A stretch of 64,000 bases of DNA from Curtobacterium sp. MCPF17_052. GTDB lineage: Bacteria > Actinomycetota > Actinomycetes > Actinomycetales > Microbacteriaceae. Positions 9,656-17,695 of this stretch are shown here, in pieces (the stretch's first letter is position 1; every line of letters begins with the position of its first letter). The translations under genes were made by a program, and so were the position numbers. The notes below the pieces were generated by a model. The model made no database searches. It was not told the origin of the DNA and was given only the letters and a program-made list of their open reading frames with translations. The DNA is taken from NCBI RefSeq assembly GCF_003234085.1, contig NZ_QKSD01000011.1, positions 74,878 to 138,877 on the forward strand, in the 5' to 3' direction.

Positions 9656-9904
9656 TCAGGCCGTGCGGAACGACCCGGTCGCGGTACGGACCGACCCGGT
9701 GACGGTCCGGGTGCTCGACGTCGCCGTGCCCGGGCGACGGAACTGGGTGTCCACGAACCGACCGACGCGTCCGGCTGGAACGCCCGTGTACGTACCGGTC
9801 TCGGTGTCGACGCGCGGCGCACGCCCGGTCGAGGTGTAGGTGCCGAGCTCGTCGCGCTGACGGAGTCCGCTGACGAAGGTCCCGCCGAGTGGGAAGGTGC
9901 TCAT
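9656..9904 (-). CDS. small Thr/Arg-rich protein, unknown function
   Basis: 82 aa, starting FPLGGTFVSGLRQRDELGTYT after the initiator Met-Ser-Thr. The C-terminal half repeats short TxTxTGS/R patterns (SSTRTVTGSVRTATGSFRTA). No helix, signal or known domain is seen. A clear GAGGAGAG ribosome-binding site precedes the ATG at 9904, which supports a real gene. It is monocistronic between the methyltransferase cluster and pgm, all on the minus strand. Confidence 0.65.
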   Translation of the reverse strand: MSTFPLGGTFVSGLRQRDELGTYTSTGRAPRVDTETGTYTGVPAGRVGRFVDTQFRRPGTATSSTRTVTGSVRTATGSFRTA

Positions 9905-10027
9905 GGTGCTCTCCTCGCTGTCGTGCCGAGGCGCCGCGACCGTCGAGCCGACGGGTCCGCGACACCATCGACTGCTGGAGAACACTGTACGTCCTTCTCT
10001 TGCACCATGCAAAACAACGACGTGGTG

Positions 10028-10696
10028 TCAGGCGATGAGCTCACAGAAGTGTCGACCGCCGTCGGTCCAGCTCTGCCGGACGGTCAGCCCGGCCGTCGCG
10101 GCGTGGACCTGCAGCGCGGTGCGTCCGACCTCGGCCCACGGGAAGGCGGAGCTCGCGTGGCCGTCCGTGTCCGTCACGGTGGCGACGTAGGCGCGATCGA
10201 CGTCGACGTCGCGGTTCGTCTCGACGACGACCCGGCCACCGACCCGGACGATCTCGGCCGCACGGGTGAGCAGGGCGACGGGGTCGCCGCCGATGCCGAT
10301 GTTGCCGTCGATGACGAGCGCGGTGTCCCAGCGCCCCTCATCGGGCACCGGCTCGAACACCGAACCCTGGACGGCCCGGCCGCCGGACCGGGTGGCGATG
10401 GCGACGGCCTCGGCCGAGACGTCGACGCCGAGTGCCGGCACACCCATCCGCAGTGCGGCGACCAGCATCCGACCCGGACCGCAGCCGAGGTCGATGACCG
10501 GGCCGTCGGCTCCCTCGAGCAGGGACCGGTCGACACGGTCCGCCGCGGCGCTCCAGCGTCCGACGTCCATCGTGACGACCTCGCCCGGACGGTCGGGGTC
10601 GGTCAGGCGGAGTCGTCCGTCGGAGCGCAGGGCCCGTGTGTAGGGCTCGTCACCGCCAGCCCCGAAGGCCTGCAGGGTGCTGGTCGTGTCGGTCAT
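10028..10696 (-). CDS. class I SAM-dependent methyltransferase
   Basis: 222 aa. Motif I VIDLGCGPGRML and motif II GVDVSAEAV of a Rossmann methyltransferase are intact; the motif III region is LTRAAEIVRVGGRVVVE. The substrate is unknown. It lacks the conserved cysteines of arsenite methyltransferases. The ATG overlaps the stop of the DUF2064 gene by 4 nt, so it is the last gene of the GT2-DUF2064-methyltransferase unit and probably modifies the glycan or small molecule built by those transferases. Confidence 0.85.
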   Translation of the reverse strand: MTDTTSTLQAFGAGGDEPYTRALRSDGRLRLTDPDRPGEVVTMDVGRWSAAADRVDRSLLEGADGPVIDLGCGPGRMLVAALRMGVPALGVDVSAEAVAIATRSGGRAVQGSVFEPVPDEGRWDTALVIDGNIGIGGDPVALLTRAAEIVRVGGRVVVETNRDVDVDRAYVATVTDTDGHASSAFPWAEVGRTALQVHAATAGLTVRQSWTDGGRHFCELIA

Positions 10697-11331
10697 CGGA
10701 CATCTCCGGAGGTCGTCGTGGACTCGTCGGCCAGGGCCGCCGCGAACCGCGTGGTGGGAGCGAGTGCCGCGACGCGCTCGGCGTCGGGCAGCGTGTCGAC
10801 GTCGAGCAACTCGGCCAGGAGGCCCGTGTCGAGCCCGGCGGACCGCAGCCGCTCGAGCTGCACGGACCCGGTGTCGTCCTGCGACATCGGCACGCCGCGG
10901 ATCAGGTCACCGGTGGGTTCGCGCATGAACAGCGACCAGAAGCCACCGTCCTCCGCCGGACCGAACCACGCGTCGCGCTCGGCGCCGTCGAACACCGGGG
11001 CGAGGGCGTCGACCGACACCTGCGGTGTGTCCATGCCGACCAGGAGCAGCGGCTCCTGCACGGTGTCGAACAGGAAGCCCAGGCGCTCGTCGAGTCCGCC
11101 GCCGGGCTGGTGCAGGACGTCGAAGCCGTCCGCGCCCTCGGGCAGGACGTCACCGTCGTAGAAGAGGACCCGACGGGCTGCCGGCAGGGCCGACACCGTG
11201 GCGAGCGTGTCGGCGAGGCTGGCGGCGGCGACCCTGGCCGCACCCTCCGGCGTCAGGGCAGGGGTCAGGCGCGTCTTCACCTTGCCGGGCAGGCACTCCT
11301 TGGCGACGACGGCCACGGTGATGCCGGTCAC
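10693..11331 (-). CDS. DUF2064 / TIGR04282-type nucleotidyl- or glycosyltransferase
   Basis: 212 aa. The N-terminal VAVVAKECLPGKVKTRLTPAL is the hallmark of the GT-A-like DUF2064 family, related to CofC/MobA nucleotidyltransferases. The metal-binding segment is LLLVGMDTPQVS and the acceptor region is FGPAEDGGFWSLF. In arsenosugar clusters this family sits beside a GT2 (TIGR04283) and a nucleoside phosphorylase, the same company it keeps here. It overlaps the upstream GT2 and downstream methyltransferase by 4 nt each, so translation is coupled. Confidence 0.82.
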   Translation of the reverse strand: MTGITVAVVAKECLPGKVKTRLTPALTPEGAARVAAASLADTLATVSALPAARRVLFYDGDVLPEGADGFDVLHQPGGGLDERLGFLFDTVQEPLLLVGMDTPQVSVDALAPVFDGAERDAWFGPAEDGGFWSLFMREPTGDLIRGVPMSQDDTGSVQLERLRSAGLDTGLLAELLDVDTLPDAERVAALAPTTRFAAALADESTTTSGDVR

Positions 11332-12122
11332 GAGCGGACCTCCGCTGCCGACTGCTCGGCCGCCGACTGGTCGGCCGCGGGCGATGCGGCCGCGGGGGAT
11401 GCGGAGGCGGCGCGCTGGCGGACCGACACGGGTGCGGCGGACCGGGTGCGGGCCTCCCGACGGTACGCACGGAGCAGGCGCGACATGTCCTTGACGGCGT
11501 TGACCGTGCCGCGGAGGGTCCCGGTGACCTTGCTGTCGCCGATGCGCTGCGCGTACCCGATGTCCGACTCGTCCACACGCCAGCCGGCGGCGTGCGCGGC
11601 GAGGACCATCTCGAGCGGGTAACCGCTGCGACGGTCCCGGAGGTCGAGGGCGACCAGGTCCTCGCGGCGCATCACGCGCATCGGTCCGAGGTCGGTCAGG
11701 CGGTAGCCGGTCGCGCGCCGCATCAGGACGGCGAGGACACGGTTCGCGAAGCGTGCGTGCGGTGCCCAGGCCCCGCGGGTGGTGGGGACGCGGCGGCCGA
11801 GGGCCAGGTCGACCCGGCCGTCCGCGACGCGCTGCACGAGGGTGGGGAGTTCGGCAGGGTCCATCGACGCGTCGGCGTCGCAGAAGGCCACGTAGTCGGC
11901 GGTCGCGGCGGCGACGCCGGCGGCGCAGGCCGACCCGAAGCCGCGGACCGGCTCGGTGACGACGAGGGCGCCGTGGGCGCGGGCGACGTCGGCCGAGCCG
12001 TCGGTCGAACCGTTGTCGACGACCACGGCCCGGTACCCCTCGGGGAGGCGGCCGATGACGGACGGCAGTGCGTCCGCCTCGTCGAGGCAGGGGAGGATCA
12101 CGTCGACGCTCATGGAGACCAT
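11328..12122 (-). CDS. glycosyltransferase family 2
   Basis: 264 aa. It begins with the GT2 strand VDVILPCLDEADALPSVI, has the nucleotide-binding VVVDNGSTDGSADVA, the metal-binding DADASMDP (a DXD variant) and ends in an Ala/Ser/Gln-rich tail with no transmembrane helix, so it is likely cytoplasmic or peripheral. The likely donor is a nucleotide sugar or polyprenyl acceptor system. Start choice is uncertain: ATG 12122 has GAGGAC upstream; ATG 12113 and ATG 12221 (inside a palindrome) are alternatives. Confidence 0.83.
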   Translation of the reverse strand: MVSMSVDVILPCLDEADALPSVIGRLPEGYRAVVVDNGSTDGSADVARAHGALVVTEPVRGFGSACAAGVAAATADYVAFCDADASMDPAELPTLVQRVADGRVDLALGRRVPTTRGAWAPHARFANRVLAVLMRRATGYRLTDLGPMRVMRREDLVALDLRDRRSGYPLEMVLAAHAAGWRVDESDIGYAQRIGDSKVTGTLRGTVNAVKDMSRLLRAYRREARTRSAAPVSVRQRAASASPAAASPAADQSAAEQSAAEVRS

Positions 12123-12209
12123 TCGGTGCGGGTCCTCGGAGCGATGGGTCGGAGTCGTCACCGCCTCAGCCGGGCGCGTCGGTTCGGGTCCGACGGCGTC
12201 CGCTGCGGG

Positions 12210-12237
12210 GTGTTGTGTCATGCACCCAACACAACAC
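12210..12237. promoter_or_regulatory. perfect 9-bp palindrome, probable operator
   Basis: GTGTTGTGT (12210-12218) and ACACAACAC (12229-12237) are exact inverted repeats with a 10-bp spacer, about 90-115 nt upstream of the GT2 start. The size suits a dimeric helix-turn-helix regulator. Confidence 0.5.
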
Positions 12238-12314
12238 GACGTCGCTGGTCGGGGTACGCGGTCGCGCGCCCCGATGGCCGATCTCCGCACCGCGCAAGCG
12301 GTCGCGGCTCCGAG

Positions 12315-12360
12315 CCGGACGGGAGGCCCGCCCCGGCTGGGGAACGGGCCTCCCGTCCGG
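12315..12360. terminator. 16-bp perfect hairpin with GGGAGGCCCG core
   Basis: The arms CCGGACGGGAGGCCCG (12315-12330) and CGGGCCTCCCGTCCGG (12345-12360) are exact complements with a 14-nt loop, 99 bp after the epimerase stop on the minus strand. Confidence 0.75.
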
Positions 12361-12458
12361 TGCGTGGTCGGGCCGGGTTCGGTGGCTGGGGCGGGACCGG
12401 TGGTCGGGCCGGGACCGGTGGTCGGGATCGATCCGTGGCCGGTTCGCGCGCGCTTGCG

Positions 12459-13529
12459 TCAGCGCACCGCTGCGCGGAGCGGTGCCGTCGCGAAGTCGCG
12501 CATGCCCTGCGTGAAGTCGATCTGCGCGTGCCAGCCGAGCTCCTCGGCGATGCGAGCCGAGGACGCGGTCACGTGCCGGACGTCGCCCAGGCGGTACTCG
12601 CCCGTGACGACCGGCTGCGGGCCGTCAGGACCGGCGATCGCTGCGGCCATCTCACCGATCGTGTGGACCGTGCCGGAGCCGACGTTGAACGCCCGGAAGG
12701 ACTCCGACGGGGCGGACTCGGTCGCCGCGATCGCTGCGAGGTTCGCACCGGCGACGTCGTCGACGTGCACGAAGTCACGGCGCTGCGCGCCGTCCTCGTA
12801 GACCCGGGGCGCCTCGCCGCGAGCCAGGGCCGAGCGGAACAGCGACGCGACGCCCGCGTAGGGCGTGTTCGCGGGCATGCCCGGGCCGTACACGTTGTGG
12901 TAGCGCAGCGCGACCGCTCGTCCGCCGGTGGCACGCGTCCAGGAGGAGGCGAGCTGCTCCTGGGCGACCTTCGTCTGCGCGTAGACGTTCCGCGGGTCGA
13001 GCGCTGCCGACTCGTCGATCAGACCCGGCAGCAGGGGGCGCCCGTCCGGACCGATCGGGTCGAACTGCCCGGCGTCCAGGTCCTCGCGGCGGCGGGCCGG
13101 CGGTCGGAGGGGTTCGCCGTCGGCCGTCGTGTACGAGCCTTCGCCGTAGACGACCATGGAACTGGCGACCACGAGTCGACCGAGGTCCAGGCGGTCCATC
13201 GCGGCGAGCACGTGCGCGGTGCCGGCGTCGTTGCTGGAGACGTAGTCCGGCGCGTCCTGGAAGTCGACGCCGAGCCCGACCTTGGCGGCCTGGTGGCAGA
13301 CCACGTCGACCTCGTGGAGGGCGGCGTCGAGGGCCACCCGGTCACGGACGTCGCCGTGCACCAGCTCGATGCCGGCGGTGCGGTGGGCGGTGACCACGGC
13401 CTCCGGGTCGCCGTGCACGTCGGTGCGGAGGGAGTCCAGGACCCGGACCTCGTACCCGGCGGCCAGGGCCTGCCGGACGATCGTCGAGCCGATGAAGCCG
13501 GCGCCGCCGGTGACCAGCAGGCGGGTCAC
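12459..13529 (-). CDS. NAD-dependent epimerase/dehydratase (extended SDR)
   Basis: 356 aa. The NAD-binding loop is TGGAGFIGS, the active site is YAQTK (YxxxK) with an upstream SSMVVYG serine, and YHNVYGPGMPANTPYAGV matches the substrate-side motif of nucleotide-sugar epimerases. It would act on an NDP-sugar in the cytoplasm. A short insertion around residues 140-165 (RPPARRREDLD) is specific to this protein. Its ATG overlaps the stop of the MTA phosphorylase by 4 nt, so the two are coexpressed. Confidence 0.88.
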   Translation of the reverse strand: MTRLLVTGGAGFIGSTIVRQALAAGYEVRVLDSLRTDVHGDPEAVVTAHRTAGIELVHGDVRDRVALDAALHEVDVVCHQAAKVGLGVDFQDAPDYVSSNDAGTAHVLAAMDRLDLGRLVVASSMVVYGEGSYTTADGEPLRPPARRREDLDAGQFDPIGPDGRPLLPGLIDESAALDPRNVYAQTKVAQEQLASSWTRATGGRAVALRYHNVYGPGMPANTPYAGVASLFRSALARGEAPRVYEDGAQRRDFVHVDDVAGANLAAIAATESAPSESFRAFNVGSGTVHTIGEMAAAIAGPDGPQPVVTGEYRLGDVRHVTASSARIAEELGWHAQIDFTQGMRDFATAPLRAAVR

Positions 13530-14398
13530 GGGCGGAGCTCCAGCACGCGGGCGGAGGCACTCGCCGGGACGAGTTCGCGCGGCGTGTAGTCGTCGGGGAC
13601 CGCGGCGACGATCGAGCCGATCGCCCGGACGATCACCTCGTTCGCGCGGGCCAGGCGGTCCATCACGGCCTGGTGGGTGACCGGGGCCTCGGTGGCGGCC
13701 TGGTGTTTGCCGGCCGTCGCGTCAGCGGCGGTCTCGTCTGCGGCCGGCGCGAGACCCGCGTCCGCGTCGGTGACGAACGACAGGTTGACCGTGCCGATGC
13801 CGAGCTCGGCGGCCAGGGGGACTTCGGGCGACATCGTCATGTTGATGGTGTGGCCGCCGGCCTCACGCATCCAGACGGACTCGGCACGACTCGAGAACCG
13901 CGGGCCCTGGATGACGACGCAGGTGCCCGTCGGACGGAACGGCACGTCGAGCGCCGCGATGGCGTCGATCGCGGCACGGCGGAGCACCGGGTCGAACGGA
14001 TCCGCGAAGGAGAGGTGCTGCACCTCGTCCTCGAAGTACGTGTCGGCGCGGCCCCAGGTCCGGTCGACCAACTGGTCCGTCACCACGAAGGTGCCGGGGG
14101 CGTAGTCGGGGTGCAGGCCACCGACGGCGCTGGAGGACACCACGGCCCGGACGCCGAGCGACCGCAGCGCCCAGAGGTTCGCGCGGTGCTCGATCCGATG
14201 CGGGGCGACCGAGTGCGTCCGCCCGTGGCGGGTGAGGAACGCGACCCGACGGCCGGACATCGTGCCGATGCTGATCGGGCTCGAGGTCGCGCCGAAGGGC
14301 GTCGGGACGTCGATCTCGTCCGCGGTCCCGGGCTCGAACAGCTCGTACAGGCCGGAACCACCGATCACTCCGATCGTTGCCGTCTTCTCGTTCTCCAC
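13526..14398 (-). CDS. mtnP: S-methyl-5'-thioadenosine phosphorylase (PNP/UDP phosphorylase family)
   Basis: 290 aa. It opens with IGVIGGSGLYEL, has the phosphate-binding TRHGRTHSVAPHRIEHRAN, and carries the base-recognition segment INMTMSPEVPLAAELG. The enzyme splits methylthioadenosine (or a related purine nucleoside) into adenine and a ribose-1-phosphate derivative. An Ala/Thr-rich stretch around residues 222-240 is an unusual insertion. It is the first gene of the cluster and is followed by a sugar epimerase rather than other methionine-salvage genes, so a biosynthetic use of the sugar phosphate is worth considering. Confidence 0.88.
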   Translation of the reverse strand: MENEKTATIGVIGGSGLYELFEPGTADEIDVPTPFGATSSPISIGTMSGRRVAFLTRHGRTHSVAPHRIEHRANLWALRSLGVRAVVSSSAVGGLHPDYAPGTFVVTDQLVDRTWGRADTYFEDEVQHLSFADPFDPVLRRAAIDAIAALDVPFRPTGTCVVIQGPRFSSRAESVWMREAGGHTINMTMSPEVPLAAELGIGTVNLSFVTDADAGLAPAADETAADATAGKHQAATEAPVTHQAVMDRLARANEVIVRAIGSIVAAVPDDYTPRELVPASASARVLELRP

Positions 14399-14519
14399 AG
14401 GTCCTCCGGTCGTCCTCGGCGCTGGTCGGCGCCGTCGTTACGCTACAGATGCGGGCCAGGAACGGCCCGCGAGCGGTGCGTCGTCCGATGCGCCGCGTCA
14501 GGACCATTCGGAGGCGCGC

Positions 14520-15824
14520 GTGCGAACGATCGGTCAGCACCGGGAAGCAGTCCAGGCGCTCGTCGAGCCGGTGCTGCCCGGTGGACACGGAGCGGGGCCC
14601 GGATCGGGGTCGGGTTCTGCGTCGGTCGAGACGGTGTCGGTGGTCGACCTGGCGGTCGCGTCCGGCGCGGGGCGCGGGTACCGGGTCCTCGCGACGGCCG
14701 TCCCCGCGCCGACACCGCTGCCGGCGTTCGACAACAGCCAGATGGACGGGTTCGCCGTCCGCGCTGCCGATGCCGGCACCACGCTCCGCGTCGTCGCGCC
14801 GATCCCGGCCGGCCTCGTGCCCCCGCCGCTTGAGCCGGGCACCGCGGCACCGATCATGACCGGAGCGCGGATCCCCGATGGCGCCGACGCGGTGTTCCCG
14901 GTGGAGTCGACTCCGGCCGGCTCCTTCCCCGCAGCCCTCGACACCGAGTCCGTCCCGGTGCCGGACGACCTCGTCGCGGGGACCTTCGTCCGGGTCGCCG
15001 GGTCGGACCTCCGCGCCGGAGCAGCCATCGCCAGGGAGGGAGAACCTCTGACTCCCGCCGTGCTCGGCGCGCTCGCCGGGGCAGGGGTCGCCGCGGTCGA
15101 TGTGTTCCGCCGTCCCCGGGTGCTCGTCGTGTCGACCGGCAGTGAACTGCTCGACGACGATGCCGCGGGCGTCCGTGCGGGCGTCAGGGCGGCCGTCGAC
15201 CTGAGCGCGGGCGCGGTCATCGGCGACGCGAACGGGGTGGCGCTGTCCGCCGCGCTCTCCGAGGTGGGCGTCGAGACCCGCCGCGTCCGGGTGCCCGACG
15301 ACCCCGAACGGTTCGTCGACGCGCTCGAAGACGCCGCAGGGGAGTGGGCCGACCTCGTCCTCACCACGGGTGGCATCAGTGCGGGGGCGTACGAGGTCGT
15401 CCGGCAGGCTCTCGAGCCCCGCGGACTCGAGATCACGCCGGTCGCGATGCAGCCCGGCGGTCCCCAGGCCCTGGGCAGCGTGACGATCGCCGACCGGTCG
15501 GTGCCCGTCATCGCCTTCCCCGGCAACCCCGTCTCGGCGCTGGTGTCGTTCGAGGTGTTCCTCCGCCCGGTCCTCGCCCGCGCCGCCGGCCTGCCCGATG
15601 CCCGTCCGAGCGTCGACGTGCCCTGTGCCGACTCCGCCTCCTCACCCGCAGGCAAGCACCAGGTCCGGCGCGGCACGATCGTGGACGGCCGCGTGCAGTT
15701 CGTCGGCGGGCCCAGCTCACACCTGCTCTGGCACTACGCGGAGGCCACACACCTCGTCCACGTCCCGGTCGGCACCAGTCAGGTCGACCCGGGAGACGTC
15801 CTGACCGTCTGGAGCATCCGATGA
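14520..15824 (+). CDS. moeA: molybdopterin molybdenumtransferase MoeA
   Basis: 434 aa with a GTG start, preceded by GGAGG. It inserts molybdate into adenylylated molybdopterin. Signatures are NSQMDGFAVRAADAG, PIMTGARIPDGADAVFPVE, the nucleotide-fold VVSTGSELL, LTTGGISAGAYEVV and FPGNPVSALVSFEVFLRP, all in the normal order and spacing. First gene of a four-gene unit; its stop overlaps the moaC ATG (ATGA). It is divergent from the MTA phosphorylase across about 120 bp. Confidence 0.95.
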   Translation: MRTIGQHREAVQALVEPVLPGGHGAGPGSGSGSASVETVSVVDLAVASGAGRGYRVLATAVPAPTPLPAFDNSQMDGFAVRAADAGTTLRVVAPIPAGLVPPPLEPGTAAPIMTGARIPDGADAVFPVESTPAGSFPAALDTESVPVPDDLVAGTFVRVAGSDLRAGAAIAREGEPLTPAVLGALAGAGVAAVDVFRRPRVLVVSTGSELLDDDAAGVRAGVRAAVDLSAGAVIGDANGVALSAALSEVGVETRRVRVPDDPERFVDALEDAAGEWADLVLTTGGISAGAYEVVRQALEPRGLEITPVAMQPGGPQALGSVTIADRSVPVIAFPGNPVSALVSFEVFLRPVLARAAGLPDARPSVDVPCADSASSPAGKHQVRRGTIVDGRVQFVGGPSSHLLWHYAEATHLVHVPVGTSQVDPGDVLTVWSIR

Positions 15825-16291
15825 CCGACCTGTCCCACGTCCGCGCCGACGGCAGCGCGCACATGGTGGACGTCTCCGACAAGGACGTCACCGCGCGGTC
15901 CGCCACCGCCACCGCCACACTCGTGACCCGGGCGGACGTCGTCGCCCGCATCCTCGACGGCTCGCTGCCCAAGGGCGAGGTGATCGGCACCGCCCGGATC
16001 GCGGCGATCATGGCGGTGAAGAAAACGTCGGACCTCATCCCGCTCTGCCACCCGCTGCCGATCGCCGGAGTCGAGGTCGACATCACCGGCGCCGACGACC
16101 GCGTCGTGATCCAGGTGTCCGTCCGCACGACCTCCCGCACCGGAGTCGAGATGGAAGCCCTGACCGGAGCGAGCGTCGCCGCCCTCACCGTGTACGACAT
16201 GGTCAAGGCCGTCGACCGCGCCGCCGTGATCAGCGACATCCGGGTGCTCGAGAAGCACGGTGGGCGTTCCGGCGACTGGAGCGCATCGTGA
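15821..16291 (+). CDS. moaC: cyclic pyranopterin monophosphate synthase MoaC
   Basis: 156 aa, full length. Converts 3',8-cyclo-7,8-dihydro-GTP to cyclic pyranopterin monophosphate. Family motifs seen are HMVDVSDKDVTARSATA, IAAIMAVKKTSDLIPLCHPL (active-site region), TGVEMEALTGASVAALTVYD and the C-terminal DIRVLEKHGGRSG. It overlaps both neighbours by 4 nt. Confidence 0.97.
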   Translation: MTDLSHVRADGSAHMVDVSDKDVTARSATATATLVTRADVVARILDGSLPKGEVIGTARIAAIMAVKKTSDLIPLCHPLPIAGVEVDITGADDRVVIQVSVRTTSRTGVEMEALTGASVAALTVYDMVKAVDRAAVISDIRVLEKHGGRSGDWSAS

Positions 16292-16803
16292 CCGACGCCG
16301 CAGTCGACCAGGGCCGCGCGGCCGTCCTCGTCGTGTCCACCTCGGCCGCCACCGACCCCGCGCTCGACCACACCGGGCCGGTCATCGCCGAGTGGCTCCG
16401 CACCCGCGGGTTCACCGTCGGCGACCCGGCGATCGTCCCGGACGGCGGTCCCGTCGCCGACACCCTCACCGCAGCCGTCAGCGGTGGCGCCCGCGTCGTC
16501 ATCACCACGGGCGGCACCGGTGTCACCCCGACCGACCGCACCCCCGAAGCCGTCGCGCCGCTGCTCGACCTGGAACTCCCCGGCATCGTCGAGGAGATCC
16601 GGCGCCGCGGTCTCGCCGGAGCCGGCCCCACCGCACTGCTCAGCCGCGGAGTCGCCGGGGTCGTCAGCGGCCGGGCCTTCGTCGTCACGCTGCCCGGGTC
16701 CCGCGGCGGGGTCACCGACGGGCTGGCCGTTCTCGACGGACTCCTCGACCACCTGCTCGCCCAGCTGCACGGCGACGGGCACGCCCCGCGGAGCGCCTCA
16801 TGA
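16288..16803 (+). CDS. mogA: molybdopterin adenylyltransferase MogA/MoaB
   Basis: 171 aa with a GTG start inside the moaC stop. The nucleotide- and pterin-binding signature VVITTGGTGVTPTDRTPEA is complete, and the C-terminal LPGSRGGVTDGLAVL is typical. It adenylylates molybdopterin before MoeA inserts molybdenum. Its stop overlaps the moaE ATG. Confidence 0.93.
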   Translation: MTDAAVDQGRAAVLVVSTSAATDPALDHTGPVIAEWLRTRGFTVGDPAIVPDGGPVADTLTAAVSGGARVVITTGGTGVTPTDRTPEAVAPLLDLELPGIVEEIRRRGLAGAGPTALLSRGVAGVVSGRAFVVTLPGSRGGVTDGLAVLDGLLDHLLAQLHGDGHAPRSAS

Positions 16804-17237
16804 GCGCCACCGCGGCCGAGCGGGTCGTCGTGGCGGACGTCGTCGACCGCGACATCACCGTGGACGAGGTGTCCGCGGTCGTGGCCTCCGACCACGACGG
16901 GGCGGTCGTCACGTTCGCCGGGGTGGTGCGCGACCACGACGGCGGCAAGGGGGTCACCGCTCTCGACTACGAGCGGCACCCGAGCGCCGGTGACGTCATC
17001 GCCTCGGTCGCCCGGACCATCGCAGAGCAACACCCCGAGGTCCGCGTCGCCGTGCTGCACCGCGTGGGCGCCCTCGGCATCGGGGACGTCGCGCTCGCCG
17101 CAGCCGTGGCGTCCGGGCACCGGGCTGAGGCCTTCGCAGCCTGCGCTGCCTTGATCGACCTGGTGAAGGAGCAGGTGCCGATCTGGAAGCACCAGCGCTT
17201 CACGGACGGCTCCGACGAGTGGGTCGCCGCGCTCTGA
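16800..17237 (+). CDS. moaE: molybdopterin synthase catalytic subunit MoaE
   Basis: 145 aa. Catalyses sulfur transfer from MoaD to cyclic pyranopterin monophosphate. The motifs VVTFAGVVRDHDGGKGVTAL, LDYERHP, HRVGALGIGDVAL and LVKEQVPIWKHQRF, including the catalytic lysine of KEQVPIWK, are all present. No moaA or moaD is seen in the window, so the pathway must be completed elsewhere in the genome. Confidence 0.96.
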   Translation: MSATAAERVVVADVVDRDITVDEVSAVVASDHDGAVVTFAGVVRDHDGGKGVTALDYERHPSAGDVIASVARTIAEQHPEVRVAVLHRVGALGIGDVALAAAVASGHRAEAFAACAALIDLVKEQVPIWKHQRFTDGSDEWVAAL

Positions 17238-17296
17238 TCCGCCCCACGAAGGCGGGCGTAGCGGCTGGACTCAGCACCCCCATAGGATCCGGAGCC

Positions 17297-17695
17297 ATGG
17301 GAATCCTGCTGTCCGGCGTGAGCGTCGTCCTGCTCGTGTTCGCGTTGATCGACATCATCACGCGCACCGACAGCGAGGTCCGGGGCCTGCCGAAGGTCGC
17401 GTGGATCATCCTCGTGATCCTGCTGCCCGTCGTCGGCAGCATCGTCTGGTTCGCGATCGGGCACGACTGGGCTGCCGGTCCTCGGAACCACGGCCGGTAC
17501 CTGGAACCCACCCGCCACGAGGACCGCTACGCCACCCTCGGTGCCGCCAAGAGCGCCCACGGGGACAAGCGCGTCTCGAGCACGGAGCAGGAACTCGCCG
17601 AGCTCGAGCGGGAGATCGAGTACTGGGAAGCGCAGGCGCGCCTGAAGCGGGCGAAGGAAGCGGCCGGCGAGGGTGACCCGACCCCGGCGACGTGA
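17297..17695 (+). CDS. PLDc_N (phospholipase D N-terminal-like) membrane protein with coiled-coil tail
   Basis: 132 aa. Two N-terminal helices surround the charged loop DIITRTDSEVRGLPKVAW, the usual layout of PLDc_N domains in actinobacteria; the second helix (IILVILLPVVGSIVWF) is typical. The tail ends in a charged helical segment (EQELAELEREIEYWEAQ) that could form a coiled coil. Function is unknown. TAGGAT (17283-17288) lies 8 nt before the ATG. The stop overlaps the GTG of the next gene. Confidence 0.8.
   Translation: MGILLSGVSVVLLVFALIDIITRTDSEVRGLPKVAWIILVILLPVVGSIVWFAIGHDWAAGPRNHGRYLEPTRHEDRYATLGAAKSAHGDKRVSSTEQELAELEREIEYWEAQARLKRAKEAAGEGDPTPAT

Larger units (their letters stand above)
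12123..12458. other. intergenic region between epimerase and GT2
   Basis: 336 bp without a gene. It holds the terminator hairpin at 12315-12360 behind the epimerase gene, the GTGTTGTGT palindrome, and GGGACCGGTGGTCGGG-like direct repeats around 12390-12430. Despite the shared direction, the five-gene cluster is therefore probably two transcription units. Confidence 0.6.

Noticed and set aside
14399..14519. Possible molybdenum-cofactor riboswitch before moeA
   Set aside because: Only a small GC-rich hairpin and a ribosome-binding site can be seen; the multi-stem structure and conserved bases of the Moco riboswitch are not evident by eye.
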